Origin: Actinoplanes xinjiangensis
GTDB lineage: Bacteria; Actinomycetota; Actinomycetes; Mycobacteriales; Micromonosporaceae
DNA: 64,000 bases
Assembly (NCBI RefSeq): GCF_003148685.1
Contig: NZ_QGGR01000012.1
Coordinates: 124,001-188,000 of the forward strand
Direction: 5' to 3'
Shown piece after piece: positions 33,586-42,900 of the stretch (positions are counted from its first letter, which is position 1; every line of letters begins with the position of its first letter). Under the pieces are notes generated by a model. That model was not told the DNA's origin. It made no database searches and saw nothing but the letters and a program-made list of their open reading frames with translations. Made by a program: the position numbers and the translations under genes.

Positions 33586-33869
33586 CCAGTCACGAGTGGC
33601 CGCTGTTCGAGGTGTTCGTGCGGGCCAAGCGCGGGCTCAACCACGTGCACGTCGGATCGCTGCGGGCGGCCGACCACGAGATGGCGCTGCACCACGCGCG
33701 TGACCTCTACACCCGGCGCAACGAGGGCGTGAGCATCTGGGTGGTCCGGTCCGACGCGGTCGTGGCCAGTGACCCCGCCGCCAAGGAGTCGTTCTTCGAG
33801 CCCAGCGGCGACAAGGTGTACAGGCATCCCACGCACTACACGATCCCCGACTCCGTCCCGCACATCTGA
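33582..33869 (+). CDS. paaB: 1,2-phenylacetyl-CoA epoxidase subunit PaaB
   Basis: This 95-residue protein has the PaaB pattern: WPLFEVFVRAKRGLNHVHVGSLRAADHEMALHHARDLYTRRNEGVSIWVV, then FFEPSGDKVYRHPTHYTIPDSVPHI. PaaB is a small structural subunit that bridges PaaAC dimers in the epoxidase. Start and stop signals overlap paaA (ATGA). paaC begins nine bases after its stop. Confidence 0.96.
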   Translation: MTSHEWPLFEVFVRAKRGLNHVHVGSLRAADHEMALHHARDLYTRRNEGVSIWVVRSDAVVASDPAAKESFFEPSGDKVYRHPTHYTIPDSVPHI

Positions 33870-33878
33870 GGCCCGGAC

Positions 33879-34808
33879 ATGGCATTCGACGACGCGTACG
33901 ACGCGCTCACCGATCATGAGGACGACGCCCGCTGGGCCTACGGCACCGGGTTCAGCGACCCGCTCGCCGGCGTGCCCGGCGACCTGCCCGACGGGGTGGA
34001 CCGGGCCGACCTCGCCGCGTACTGCCTGATGCTCGGGGACGACGCCCTGATCCTGTCCCACCGCCTTCAGCAGTGGGTCACCCGGGCACCCGAACTGGAG
34101 GACGAGCTGGCGCTCGCCAACATCGGCCTCGACCTGCTCGGGCAGGCACGGCTGCTGCTCACCCGGGCCGGCGCCGCCGAGGGCCGGGGCCGTGACGAGG
34201 ACGAGCTGGCCATGCACCGGCCGCCCGCCGAGTTCCGCAACGTGCGGCTCGCCGAGCGGGCCGACGACGACTTCGCGCACCTGGTGGCCCGGCTCTGCGC
34301 GTTCTCGGTGTGGCGGCTGGAGCTGCTGCAACGCCTCACCGGGTCGGCCGATCCGATGCTCGCGGCGATCGCCGCCAAGGGCGTCAAGGAGGTCACCTAC
34401 CACCGCGACTACGCGGCCCAGTGGGTGGTCCGCCTCGGCGACGGCACCGAACTCTCCCACCGGCGGATGGCCGCGGCCGTCGACGCACTCACCCCGCTGC
34501 TCGGCGAGTTGTTCCAGCCGCATCCGGTCGAGACGCGCCTGGCCGCGGCGGGGATCGCGGTCGACCCGGCCGGGCTGCGGGCGGCATTCGACGACGTCTG
34601 GGCGTATGTCCTGGCCACAGCGACCCTCACGGCGCCGGGCGTCGCCCCCGCCGTTTCACCGGCCGCCGTTCTGCCGGCCTCCAGTTCGCCGGCCGGGGCG
34701 CCTTCTGCCGCCTCGGGTGGGCGGGACGGGGCGCATACGCCGGGGCTGGTGGAGATCCTGGACGAGATGCAGGCTCTGGCCCGGTCGGTTCCCGGAGGTG
34801 CCTGGTGA
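33879..34808 (+). CDS. paaC: 1,2-phenylacetyl-CoA epoxidase subunit PaaC
   Basis: The 309-residue protein is the structural ferritin-like partner of PaaA. Conserved segments are LGDDALILSHRLQQWVTRAPELEDELALANIGLDLLGQAR near residue 50, KEVTYHRDYAAQWVVRLGDGTELS near 170 and the terminal LVEILDEMQALARSVPGGAW. It lacks a full set of iron ligands, as usual for PaaC. Residues of about 252-281 are an Ala/Pro/Ser-rich insertion between the penultimate helix and the GGRDGAHT motif; related proteins have only a few residues there. Its TGA overlaps the GTG of paaD. Confidence 0.93.
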   Translation: MAFDDAYDALTDHEDDARWAYGTGFSDPLAGVPGDLPDGVDRADLAAYCLMLGDDALILSHRLQQWVTRAPELEDELALANIGLDLLGQARLLLTRAGAAEGRGRDEDELAMHRPPAEFRNVRLAERADDDFAHLVARLCAFSVWRLELLQRLTGSADPMLAAIAAKGVKEVTYHRDYAAQWVVRLGDGTELSHRRMAAAVDALTPLLGELFQPHPVETRLAAAGIAVDPAGLRAAFDDVWAYVLATATLTAPGVAPAVSPAAVLPASSSPAGAPSAASGGRDGAHTPGLVEILDEMQALARSVPGGAW

Positions 34809-35296
34809 CGGCGACGGCGGCAGACGTGGTCGCGTCGGTCGTCGACCCGGAACTACCCATGCTCACGCTCGCCGAGCTGGGGATCGTCCGCGAGGTGCGG
34901 CAGGACGACGAGGGCGTGCTGGTGACCATCACGCCGACCTACTCCGGCTGCCCGGCCATGGAGACGATCCGCGCCGACATCCGCGTGGCGTTGCGCCGGG
35001 CCGGGTTCGGGCAGGCCGAAGTGCGTACCGTGCTGGCGCCGGCCTGGACCACGGACTGGATCAGCGAGACCGGCAGGCGCAAGCTCGCCGAAGCCGGCAT
35101 CGCCCCGCCCGGAGCGGCACCTGCCCGCCCGGCCGGGCCGATCCCGCTCACCCTAGGCGTGCGGACCGCGGTCGCCTGCCCCCGATGTGGGCAGCCGTCG
35201 ACCGAGGTGCTCGCGGCGTTCGGTGCCACCGCCTGCCGCGAGCTGCGCCGATGCCCCGCGTGCCGGGAACCTTTCGAACACGTGCGGGAGATCTGA
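34805..35296 (+). CDS. paaD: PaaD, iron-sulfur assembly-type maturation factor
   Basis: The 163-residue protein has a DUF59/MIP18 domain: VVDPELPMLTLAELGIVREV and ITPTYSGCPAMETIRADI, with the conserved Cys. A C-terminal zinc-ribbon-like pair CPRCGQPS...CPACREPFEH follows. PaaD is needed for a functional epoxidase, probably to mature a metal centre of the complex or of PaaE. The GTG start overlaps the paaC stop as GTGA, and the paaE ATG is one base beyond its stop. Length is normal for actinobacteria. Confidence 0.94.
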   Translation: MTATAADVVASVVDPELPMLTLAELGIVREVRQDDEGVLVTITPTYSGCPAMETIRADIRVALRRAGFGQAEVRTVLAPAWTTDWISETGRRKLAEAGIAPPGAAPARPAGPIPLTLGVRTAVACPRCGQPSTEVLAAFGATACRELRRCPACREPFEHVREI

Positions 35297-35297
35297 G

Positions 35298-36584
35298 ATG
35301 CCCTTCCATCCGCTGCGGGTCGCCGCGGTCGACCGGCTGTGCGCGGACGCGGTGGCCGTCACGTTCGACGTGCCCCCCGAGTTGGCGCCGGTGTTCCGGT
35401 TCGGGCCGGGGCAGTCGCTGACCGTCCACCGTGACGGCGAGCGGCGCACCTACTCGATCTGCGCTCCGGCCGGGGCCGCACCACGGATCGGTGTGCGCGA
35501 GGTGCCGGGCGGCCGGATCTCCCGGTGGATCGTGCACGACCTCCGGCCCGGTGACCTGGTCGACGTGGCGCCGCCGTCCGGCACGTTCACACCGGACCTG
35601 ACCGCCGGTGGCCGGCACGTGCTGATCGCCGCCGGATCGGGCATCACCCCGGTCCTGTCGATCGCCGCCTCCCTCCTGGAGGCCTCCTCTCACGGGCCGG
35701 GGGTTCACCCAGCCCCGCTGGGGGGTTCCTCTTCCCGGCCAGGGATCTCCTCCGGTTCGTTGGAGGCCTCGTCTTCCCGGTCGGGGGCTTCCGCCGCCCC
35801 GATGGAGGTTTCCTCCTCGCCGCCGGCGGTCTTCTCCCCATCCTCCTCATCGCCGGGGGTTTCGTCGTCGCGGCGGGGCGGGTGGCTCGGCCGGGCCGCG
35901 CCGCACCCACGAGCCTCGTCGTCCTCGTCGTCGGCGGGTGCTGAGGTCACGCTCTTCTACGGCAACCGGCGGGCGGACACGGTCATGTTCGCGGAGGAAC
36001 TGGCCGACCTCAAGGACCGGTATCCGGACCGGCTCGAACTCGTGCATGTGCTGTCCCGGGAGGCACGGGAATCCGAGCTGTTCAGCGGCCGGCTCGACGG
36101 CGAGCGGCTGCGGGAACTGGTGCCGTTGCTGGTGGACGTGCCGGCGGTCGACCACTGGTGGCTGTGCGGACCGTTCGGGATGGTCACCGACGCCACCACG
36201 GTTCTCGGTGAACTCGGGGTGCCGGCCGGCCGGGTGCATCGCGAGCTGTTCTGGGTGGACGAGGCGCCACCGCCGCCGGTCCGGCCGGAGAGCCTGGCGG
36301 ACGGGCCGACCAGCGAGGTCACCGTGGTGCTGGACGGGCGTAAGACGACCGTACCGGTGCCGGACGGGGTCACCCTGCTCGACGGAGCGCAGAAGTCGCG
36401 GCCGGACCTGCCGTTCGCCTGCAAGGGCGGGGTCTGCGGCACGTGCCGGGCCCGTGTCACCGACGGCGAGGTGACGATGCGCCGCAACTTCGCCCTGGAG
36501 GATGCCGAGGTCGCGGCCGGGTTCGTGCTGACCTGTCAGTCGCTCGCCGCCACACCCAAGGTGGTGATCGACTTCGACCAGTGA
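35298..36584 (+). CDS. paaE: PaaE, phenylacetyl-CoA epoxidase reductase with an internal repeat insertion
   Basis: The 428-residue reductase has a FAD domain (RTYSICAPAG near residue 53), an NAD-binding domain (AAGSGITPVLSIAASLLE, later WWLCGPFGMV) and a C-terminal plant-type 2Fe-2S ferredoxin (FACKGGVCGTCRARV, last Cys in VLTCQS). It passes electrons from NAD(P)H to the epoxidase. Relatives are about 345-360 residues. The excess is a Ser/Pro/Gly-rich insert at residues 127-213 with four tandem 14-residue units. It lies between the first helix of the NAD domain and the strand VTLFYGNRR. The insert is in frame and flanked by intact motifs, so the enzyme may still work with a surface loop. Confidence 0.95.
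   Translation: MPFHPLRVAAVDRLCADAVAVTFDVPPELAPVFRFGPGQSLTVHRDGERRTYSICAPAGAAPRIGVREVPGGRISRWIVHDLRPGDLVDVAPPSGTFTPDLTAGGRHVLIAAGSGITPVLSIAASLLEASSHGPGVHPAPLGGSSSRPGISSGSLEASSSRSGASAAPMEVSSSPPAVFSPSSSSPGVSSSRRGGWLGRAAPHPRASSSSSSAGAEVTLFYGNRRADTVMFAEELADLKDRYPDRLELVHVLSREARESELFSGRLDGERLRELVPLLVDVPAVDHWWLCGPFGMVTDATTVLGELGVPAGRVHRELFWVDEAPPPPVRPESLADGPTSEVTVVLDGRKTTVPVPDGVTLLDGAQKSRPDLPFACKGGVCGTCRARVTDGEVTMRRNFALEDAEVAAGFVLTCQSLAATPKVVIDFDQ
35676..35843 (+). repeat. Four 42-bp tandem units inside paaE
   Basis: Units start at 35676, 35718, 35760 and 35802, each beginning (C/T/A)TGGAGG or CTGGGGG followed by a TCCTCTTCCCGG-like core. Translation gives LEASSSRSGASAAP-like 14-mers. A degenerate Ser-rich tail continues to about 35939. 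The period keeps the frame. Units differ by several bases, so the array is not a sequencing artefact of identical copies. Confidence 0.88.
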
Positions 36585-36623
36585 GGCTCCGGAAATCGCG
36601 TATGGGCCAGGATCGGCGCGGGG

Positions 36624-36629
36624 CACAAT
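36624..36629 (+). promoter_or_regulatory. Possible leaderless -10 element of the GNAT gene
   Basis: CACAAT is followed by six bases and the ATG at 36636. The gene lies 51 bases after paaE, so read-through from the paa operon is also possible. Confidence 0.4.
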
Positions 36630-36635
36630 CGCCGG

Positions 36636-37448
36636 ATGCGGATCAGGAATGCACGATTCGGCGACCTGCCGGCGCTGCGGGAGATCGAGCATGCCGCGGG
36701 GGCGCTCTTCCGCGAGATCGGCATGCCGGAGATCGCCGAAGACGAGCCGCTCCCGATCGAGATCCTGTCCGGGTATGTGACCGCGGGCCGCGCCTGGGTC
36801 GCGGTCGATCCGGAGCCCTCCCCGGCCGGGCCGACCGCTGCCCCGCCCCGGGTCGAGCCGTCTGCTGCTGAGCCCCTGGTCGGGTCGACCGCCGCCCTGC
36901 CCTGGGTCGAGTCAACCGCTGCTGTGCCCCGCGTCGGGCTGACCGCCTCCTTGCCTCCTGTCGGGCCGACTGTTGCCCCGCCCCGGGTTGAGCCGACCGC
37001 TGCTGTGACCCGGGTCGGGTCGACCGCCGCCTTGCCTCCTGTCGGGTCGGGTACTGCTCTGCCCGGTGTCGGTGCCGATGAGTGGGGTGGTTCGTCGTCC
37101 GCCGGGGCGCCGGTCGGCTACCTCATCGCGGATCTGCTCGATGGGAACGTCCATGTCGAGCAGGTGTCGGTGCACCCGCGGTTCTCGCGGCGGGGTGTCG
37201 GCCGGCTGCTGATCGACCGGGTGGCGGCCTATGCGGCGGAGATCGGCGCTCCGGCGCTCACCCTCACCACGTTCGCCGATGTGGTGTGGAATGCGCCCTA
37301 CTACCGGCGTTGCGGGTTCGCGGTGATGGACGATGCGGCGATCATGCCGGAGCTCCGGGCGGTGCGGGATCACGAGGCGGCGGCGGGCCTCGACCGCTGG
37401 CCGCGGGTCTGCATGCGACGGACCCTCAAGGCGAACTCTTCCGAATGA
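36636..37448 (+). CDS. GNAT-family N-acetyltransferase split by a nine-unit repeat
   Basis: The 270-residue protein starts as a GNAT domain (MRIRNARFGDLPALREIEHAAG...GYVTAGRAWVAVD). At residues 64-144 it runs into nine tandem nonapeptides of the type V-G-S-T-A-A-L-P-P. The fold then resumes with APVGYLIADLLDGNVHVEQVSVHPRFSRRGVGRLLID, which holds the acetyl-CoA-binding R-x-x-G-x-G/A motif, and YYRRCGFAV. The insert sits between strands beta-3 and beta-4, a surface turn in this fold. Without it the protein would have about 185 residues, normal for the family. The substrate is unknown. It follows paaE by 51 bases, but a role in phenylacetate metabolism is not indicated. Confidence 0.87.
   Translation: MRIRNARFGDLPALREIEHAAGALFREIGMPEIAEDEPLPIEILSGYVTAGRAWVAVDPEPSPAGPTAAPPRVEPSAAEPLVGSTAALPWVESTAAVPRVGLTASLPPVGPTVAPPRVEPTAAVTRVGSTAALPPVGSGTALPGVGADEWGGSSSAGAPVGYLIADLLDGNVHVEQVSVHPRFSRRGVGRLLIDRVAAYAAEIGAPALTLTTFADVVWNAPYYRRCGFAVMDDAAIMPELRAVRDHEAAAGLDRWPRVCMRRTLKANSSE
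36825..37067 (+). repeat. Nine 27-bp tandem units inside the GNAT gene
   Basis: Units of exactly 27 bases begin at 36825 and every 27 bases after. They encode A/V-(G/E)-x-T-A-A-x-P-x. Sequence identity between units is moderate to high, with alternating GTCGGGTCGACCGCC- and GTCGAGCCGACCGCT-like types. That alternation suggests a two-unit (54-base) higher-order duplication. All units keep the frame. Confidence 0.92.
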
Positions 37449-37539
37449 AATGTCGGAAAGTGACGGCGATTTGCGGATTTGTTAGGGCGGACAGTCGCCA
37501 GGATGGTGCCCAAACCCGCAGCCGGCACCGGGAGAAGCG

Positions 37540-38127
37540 ATGAAGAAGTCCCTGACCTTTCGCGTCATCAGCGGCGTCATCGTCGCTTCGACCCTGCTCC
37601 TGCTGCCCGCCACCGCGACAGCGGCGGTCGACGAGCTGATCCACCCGACGACGGCCGTCCCCGCCGGCGGCGCCTCGTCCATCGCCGGGACAGGCGACGG
37701 GAAGCGAGTCGACGGCAAGCGAGTCGACGGGACCGCTCGCCAGGCCGCGGCGGCCGGCACCGGCAGGACGAAGCCGGTGGCCGCCGCGAATCTGCCGTTC
37801 CGGCTCTCCGTTCCGGGCGCCGTCGCCTCCGGCGCCTACGGGTCGGCCCAGGGCAGGCCCGGCACCCCGCAAGTGACCGTTTCCCTCAAGGTCACCGGCC
37901 GGGCACCGTGCGGTGTGCTTCAGCTGACCCGCAACGGCCCCGCCGACGGCATCGAGTGGTACACCGTCGGGGCTCTGTGTCACTCGGGAACGGCGACCTT
38001 CCGTACCCAGGTCAATCGTCTGTGGGGTAGCCGGGCCCTGCCGTCGGTCCGGCTGTGCAACGGCGACAGTCTCGGCCTGGCCGAGGGCGTCGACTGCGAC
38101 GACTTCGTCCCGCGCCGCGGCGCCTGA
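37540..38127 (+). CDS. Secreted protein of unknown function
   Basis: This 195-residue precursor has a clear signal peptide (KKSLTFRVISGVIVASTLLLLPATATAA). A Gly/Ala-rich linker contains a doubled GKRVDG element. A compact C-terminal domain (about 85-195) has four cysteines in PCGVL, GALCHSG, VRLCNGD and GVDCDDF, which probably form two disulfides. I recognise no family. GGGAGAAG precedes the ATG. Neighbours (GNAT and hydrolase genes) give no functional clue. Confidence 0.75.
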   Translation: MKKSLTFRVISGVIVASTLLLLPATATAAVDELIHPTTAVPAGGASSIAGTGDGKRVDGKRVDGTARQAAAAGTGRTKPVAAANLPFRLSVPGAVASGAYGSAQGRPGTPQVTVSLKVTGRAPCGVLQLTRNGPADGIEWYTVGALCHSGTATFRTQVNRLWGSRALPSVRLCNGDSLGLAEGVDCDDFVPRRGA

Positions 38128-38252
38128 CGCGCCGGCGAATCCGCCGCCCGACTGTCCGACCTGGACGGCAGACGGTTTCGGTATGTGGCCCCTGGTCGGT
38201 ATATCTCCTGATCAAGCCACGTACCGACTACCATCTATCCGGGAGGGTCGCC

Positions 38253-39116
38253 GTGAGCCGTTTCGAGATCCCGGTGGACGACAGGGTGCTGACGGCCGAG
38301 GTGACTGGCGCTCCTGACGGCACCCCCGTCTTTCTCCTGCATGGCACGCCCGGCTCCTGCGCGGGGCCGAAACCGCGCAGCAGTGTCCTCTACCGCCAGG
38401 GGGTACGGCTGATCTGCCACGATCGTCCCGGCTACGGGGGCTCGACGCGGATGCCGGGCCGTCGGGTCGCCGACGCGGCGCAGGACGTGCGGGCGGTGGC
38501 CGATCAGCTCGGCGTCGACCGGTTCTGTGTGGTGGGCCGTTCCGGTGGTGGCCCGCACGCGCTCGCCTGCGCGGCGCTGCTGCCGGACCGGGTGATGCGT
38601 GCCGCCGTGCTGGTCGGTCTGGCTCCGGCCGATGCGGTGGGCCTGGACTGGTATGCCGGCATGTCGGCCGACAACGCCCGCAACCATGCCAAGGCCGAGG
38701 TCGGCGACGCGGAACTGATGCGCGACATGATCGCGCTGGCGGTCCGGACCGCCGCCGACCCGGAGAGTCTCCTCGAGGAGTTGCGCACCCAGGCGGCCGA
38801 GCCGGATCTGCTGTTCATGCAGAGCGTGATGTACCGGCGGTTGCTCACCGCGAGTTATGCCGAGGCGCTGCGCGTGGGGCCGTACGGATGGATCGACGAC
38901 ATTCTCGCCTTCCGCGGCGACTGGGGTTTCCCGGTCGATCAGATCGTGCCGCCGGTGCGGCTGTGGCACGGCGCGGACGACACGTTCTCCCCGGTGAGTC
39001 ACAGCCGCTGGCTGGCCGACCGGATTCCCCGCGCCGAGGTGCACGTGCAGTACGGTGCCGCCCACTTCGCCGCGGTCGAGGTGCTGCCGAAGATCCTGAC
39101 CTGGCTCACCGCGTGA
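38253..39116 (+). CDS. Alpha/beta-fold hydrolase
   Basis: The 287-residue protein has the alpha/beta-hydrolase order: oxyanion motif VFLLHGTPGS near residue 30, the RPGYGGS loop near 58, the nucleophile elbow VVGRSGGGPHAL near 92 (Ser in G-R-S-G-G), an acid in WHGADDTFSPVSH near 250 and a catalytic His in YGAAHFAA near 275. The substrate is not predictable. The GTG at 38253 has GGGAGGG seven bases before it. Its 3' end overlaps the convergent membrane-protein gene by 11 bases. Confidence 0.88.
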   Translation: MSRFEIPVDDRVLTAEVTGAPDGTPVFLLHGTPGSCAGPKPRSSVLYRQGVRLICHDRPGYGGSTRMPGRRVADAAQDVRAVADQLGVDRFCVVGRSGGGPHALACAALLPDRVMRAAVLVGLAPADAVGLDWYAGMSADNARNHAKAEVGDAELMRDMIALAVRTAADPESLLEELRTQAAEPDLLFMQSVMYRRLLTASYAEALRVGPYGWIDDILAFRGDWGFPVDQIVPPVRLWHGADDTFSPVSHSRWLADRIPRAEVHVQYGAAHFAAVEVLPKILTWLTA

Positions 39117-39933
39117 GAGCCGGCTGTTCACCGCCGGCCTGATCTTCCAGTTCGCGGCACAGTTCGGTCAGCCGGTCGATGGTGCGCACGTGTTCCACGG
39201 CCACGTCGCGCAGCCGGTCGGCCTTCGCGACGCTGCGGGGGTAGAGGGCCGGCTGCTGGCCGAACAGGTTCTGGCCGATGGTCATGATCTGGTGCTGGGC
39301 GGCCAGTGCCGACTCCAGATCGAGCCACAGCCGGGCGAACCGGGTGGTCTCCTCGGTCAGGTCACCGTCGCGGTCGCGTTCCAGGAGCAGTGTCTGCAGG
39401 TGACTGCCGAGGATCCGCAACGGCGTCATGATCCGTTCGTACATCAGCCACTGCCGGCCGTCCATCTGGGTGTGCAGGGTGTGTGCCGCCGCGTTGGCGG
39501 CGATCGGGTCGACCAGCTGCCCGTCGTCGATCTTGGCAGCCCGGACGAACTCGTTGGTGCTGGCCTCGACGTCGCGGGTCACTCCCTCGATCTGTTCCCG
39601 GGTGATCCGGGCGGCGGTCACCAGCTGCCGGCGGGTGCTGACGAACCGGGAGTGCAGCCGCTCCCGTTCCAGTGCCTTGACCTGGTACTCGGCGAGCTGG
39701 CCGATGATGACGAGCGCGATCGGCAGGGTGAGCATGCCGCTGAGGACCTCGGCGGCGATGTTCGGGATGAACTGGTAGCCGTCCCACCAGCCGCGGAGGT
39801 CGGCCACGATCAGCAGTGCGCCGACCGGGAACCCGATCGCCCACATCCAGATCGCCAGGCGGCGGAGCACGCGCGGCGCCGCCCGCCACGCCTCGATGAC
39901 CAGCGACGGGATGGTCGCCTTCCGCTCCGCCAT
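39106..39933 (-). CDS. Two-helix membrane protein, last gene of the FxSxx operon
   Basis: The 275-residue protein has a basic N-terminus and two hydrophobic helices (about 27-47, LAIWMWAIGFPVGALLIVADL, and 60-82, AAEVLSGMLTLPIALVIIGQL). A long charged alpha-helical region without known domain fills the remainder and probably forms a coiled coil in the cytoplasm. I do not recognise a family. GGGAG stands before the ATG and overlaps the fxsT stop region; the gap is ten bases. Its position suggests a membrane anchor or effector for the FxsT/FxsC proteins, but this is inference. Confidence 0.72.
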   Translation of the reverse strand: MAERKATIPSLVIEAWRAAPRVLRRLAIWMWAIGFPVGALLIVADLRGWWDGYQFIPNIAAEVLSGMLTLPIALVIIGQLAEYQVKALERERLHSRFVSTRRQLVTAARITREQIEGVTRDVEASTNEFVRAAKIDDGQLVDPIAANAAAHTLHTQMDGRQWLMYERIMTPLRILGSHLQTLLLERDRDGDLTEETTRFARLWLDLESALAAQHQIMTIGQNLFGQQPALYPRSVAKADRLRDVAVEHVRTIDRLTELCRELEDQAGGEQPALTR

Positions 39934-39943
39934 CGCGTTCTCC

Positions 39944-42900
39944 CTAGAACTGGTGCGGGTCGATGATCCGGTAGAGATAGTGGCGGCGATCGAGGCCGGT
40001 CACGATGGGATGGTTCTCGCCGACCCGGTTCACCATCCGTTCCCGGATGGTGACGAGCCGGTCCTCGGCGGTCCGCTCACCGGCGGAGAGGTCCATCAGG
40101 GCGAGGTTGCTGTCGAACCGCAGGGTGTTGGGGTGCTCCGGCCCGAAGACCTCGGAGACGACCTCGGCGATGCCGATCAGCCGGGCCCGCGCCGCGTCGA
40201 GGTCCGATCCGGCCCCACCGGCCGGATCGGTTTCGCAGATCCCGAGGTTCATCTGGGCGGAGAGGGTGTACGGGTGCCGCGGCCCCAGCACGGTCGTGAG
40301 GCTGCTGACGGTCGGCTGGAGCCACTCCCGGGCCGTCTTGAACCGCCCGGCCGCCCGCTCGGCGATGGCCAGGTCGTTGGCGCACACCAGGGTGTACGGA
40401 TGCTGCGGCCCGAGCCGGTTCGCGTAGAACTGGCGGATCTCGGTCATCTCGTCGATCGCGCGGTCCGCGGAACCGGCGTTGAGCAGGCTCAGCGCGAGAC
40501 TGAGCCGGCAGGTGACCGTCTCGGGGTAGTCGGGGCCGAACAGGTTGTCCAGCTTGGAGTAGGTGGTCTGGTGCAGTGGCACGGATTCGTCGATCCGCCC
40601 GAGGCTGCGCAGCGAGACGGCGTAGTTGGCCTGCGTGGTGAGGGTGATACGCGAGTCCGGCCCACGGGTCTCGAGCAGGTCGTCGACGGTCTGTTCGAGC
40701 AGGGCGGCCGAGCGGGCGAACTCGCCGGCGTCGCGCCAGTCACGGGCCAGGCAGCCGGCCGAGGCGAGGGTCAGGAAGTGGGTCTCGCCGAGCACCTCGC
40801 GGCGGCGCAGCAGGGTCTCCTCGTCGTGCAGGGTGGCCAGCCGGAAGTCGCCCATCAGCCGGTACGACACCGCGACGTTGTTCCGGGCGGCGAGGGTACG
40901 CGCGTTCTCCTCGCCGTAGTACTCCTGCCAGGTGGTGTAGGTGTCGAGGTCGAGTTCCAGCGCCTCGGGATAGCGGCCCAGCCCGCGCAGGTCCGCCGCG
41001 AGTCCACCACGGGTCATCAGCACGTGCGGGTGGTTGGCGGGCAGCAGGTCCTGCTGGGCGGCGAGCACCTCGTTGTCCACCTCGTACGACAGCTGGAACT
41101 CACCCACCTCACGCAGCAGGTTGGCGAGGTTGAACCGCAGGAACAGCAGCTGCCGCCGGAGGATGTCGGCGGCCTCCGGATCGGTGGTCGCGGCCAGCTG
41201 CTCGGCCCAGATCTGGCTGGTCCGCTCGGCCCGTGGCCGCCCGGCAGCCGAGTCGCCCTGGAGGTAGTAGAGCCGCATCCGGTCGACGACCAGTTGCCGG
41301 ACCTCCTCCTCGGTGCTGTGCACGGCCTCCGACGCGTCCAGGTGTGGCCAGAGCATCCGGAACCGGGGCCAGTTGCGCTGCTCGTCGACGTCGCCCTCGG
41401 GTCGCGCCTCGGCGAGCACCTGGTGGACCTGCCGCCGGGCCTCGTTGAGTTCCTCCTCGGTCATCCGATCCCGGACCACGTTTTGCACGACGCGATGGAT
41501 CATGATCTGCCCGCGCCGGTCGGTCTCGCCGGCCGCCGAGGGACGCTGGTCGAGGCGGAGCAGCGCCAGCCGGTTGAGCTGCTGCACGAGCGAGCCCCGG
41601 GCCATCCGTTCGGACAGCGCCGGGTTGTACGACCTGAGGTACCGGGCCATCTGGTCGCTGTAGACCAGGGCGAGCGGGATCTCCGGCGCCATCACGCTGC
41701 ACAGTTGGAACAACCGGTAGGCGGCCTGGTCACGGTCGCGCAGCCGGTTGAGCGACAGGTCCCAGGTACGCGCGACGGACTGGTCGGCGGTGGCGGTGAG
41801 CGCCGCGCTCGGGCCCTCCTCCTGGATCAGCGCCAGGTATTCCGACACCGGGGTGAGGGTCTCGGCGAGCCAGGCGGCCGCGGCGGCGATCACGATCGGC
41901 AGGTCGGCCAGTTGCTCGGCGACCAGGTCGGCGTCCTGGCGGCTGAGTGACTGGACCCGTTGGAGCAGGTGCTCGATGCTCTCCTCACGGGTGAACACGT
42001 CGATCTGCAACGGCTGCGTCTGCTCGCCCCAGGACATGTTGCGGGAGGTGATCAGCACGTGACCGGGGCCGTGCGGCAGGTAGCCGTACACCGTCTCGGG
42101 TTCGTCGGCGTTGTCGAAGATCAGCAGCCAGCGTCGTTTGTCCCGGCCGAGTTCCTGCACGACCGCGCGGGCGTAGTCGGCACCGGACTGTTCGGACTGG
42201 AGGCCGAGCATCTCGCCGAGGTCGTGCAGTGAGCTGCTCAGGCTCTCGTCGTTGTCGGCGCGCAGCCACGCCACCACGTCGTAGGCGGTGCGGTAGCGGT
42301 AGGCGTACTCCAGCGCCAGTTGCGTCTTGCCGACCCCGCCCATGCCCTGCAACGCGACGGCCTGGGTGCCGAAGAGCACCACGGCGGTGCCCGCCCGGAG
42401 CTGCTCGCGCAACTCCCGCAGTACCGGCTCCCTGCCGGTGAACCGGGCGTTGCGGGCCGGCAGGTTCGCCACCAGCTGCGGCTCCTCGCCGGGGAACCGT
42501 GGCGCGCCGGCGAGGATCGCGTCGGTGTCGGTGACCGGGCGGCCGACCAGTTCCAGGACACGCTCGGCCGCGGCGGTCGCCGACAGGCCGGCGATGAAGG
42601 CCGAGTTCGCCGGGGCGATGCGCCGCCACGGTTTGATGTCGGCGGTGGTGTAGACGGCGCGCAGGTCGGCGTCGTCGATCGAGGCGGAACCCTCACCCCG
42701 GGAGATCACCCGCAGCCGTTGTGCCCCGTTGCCCGACGGCTTCTCCGAACCGGGGACGTGCACGACCCGGAAGCCACTGGCCACCAGCACGTGCTCGATC
42801 CACTCGGTCCAGATCTGGTCGGCGCTCGTGTCGGTCAGCAGCATCACGTCGGCTTCGGCGAACGGCTTGCGCTCGAACCGGGCGTTGATCTGCGATCGCA

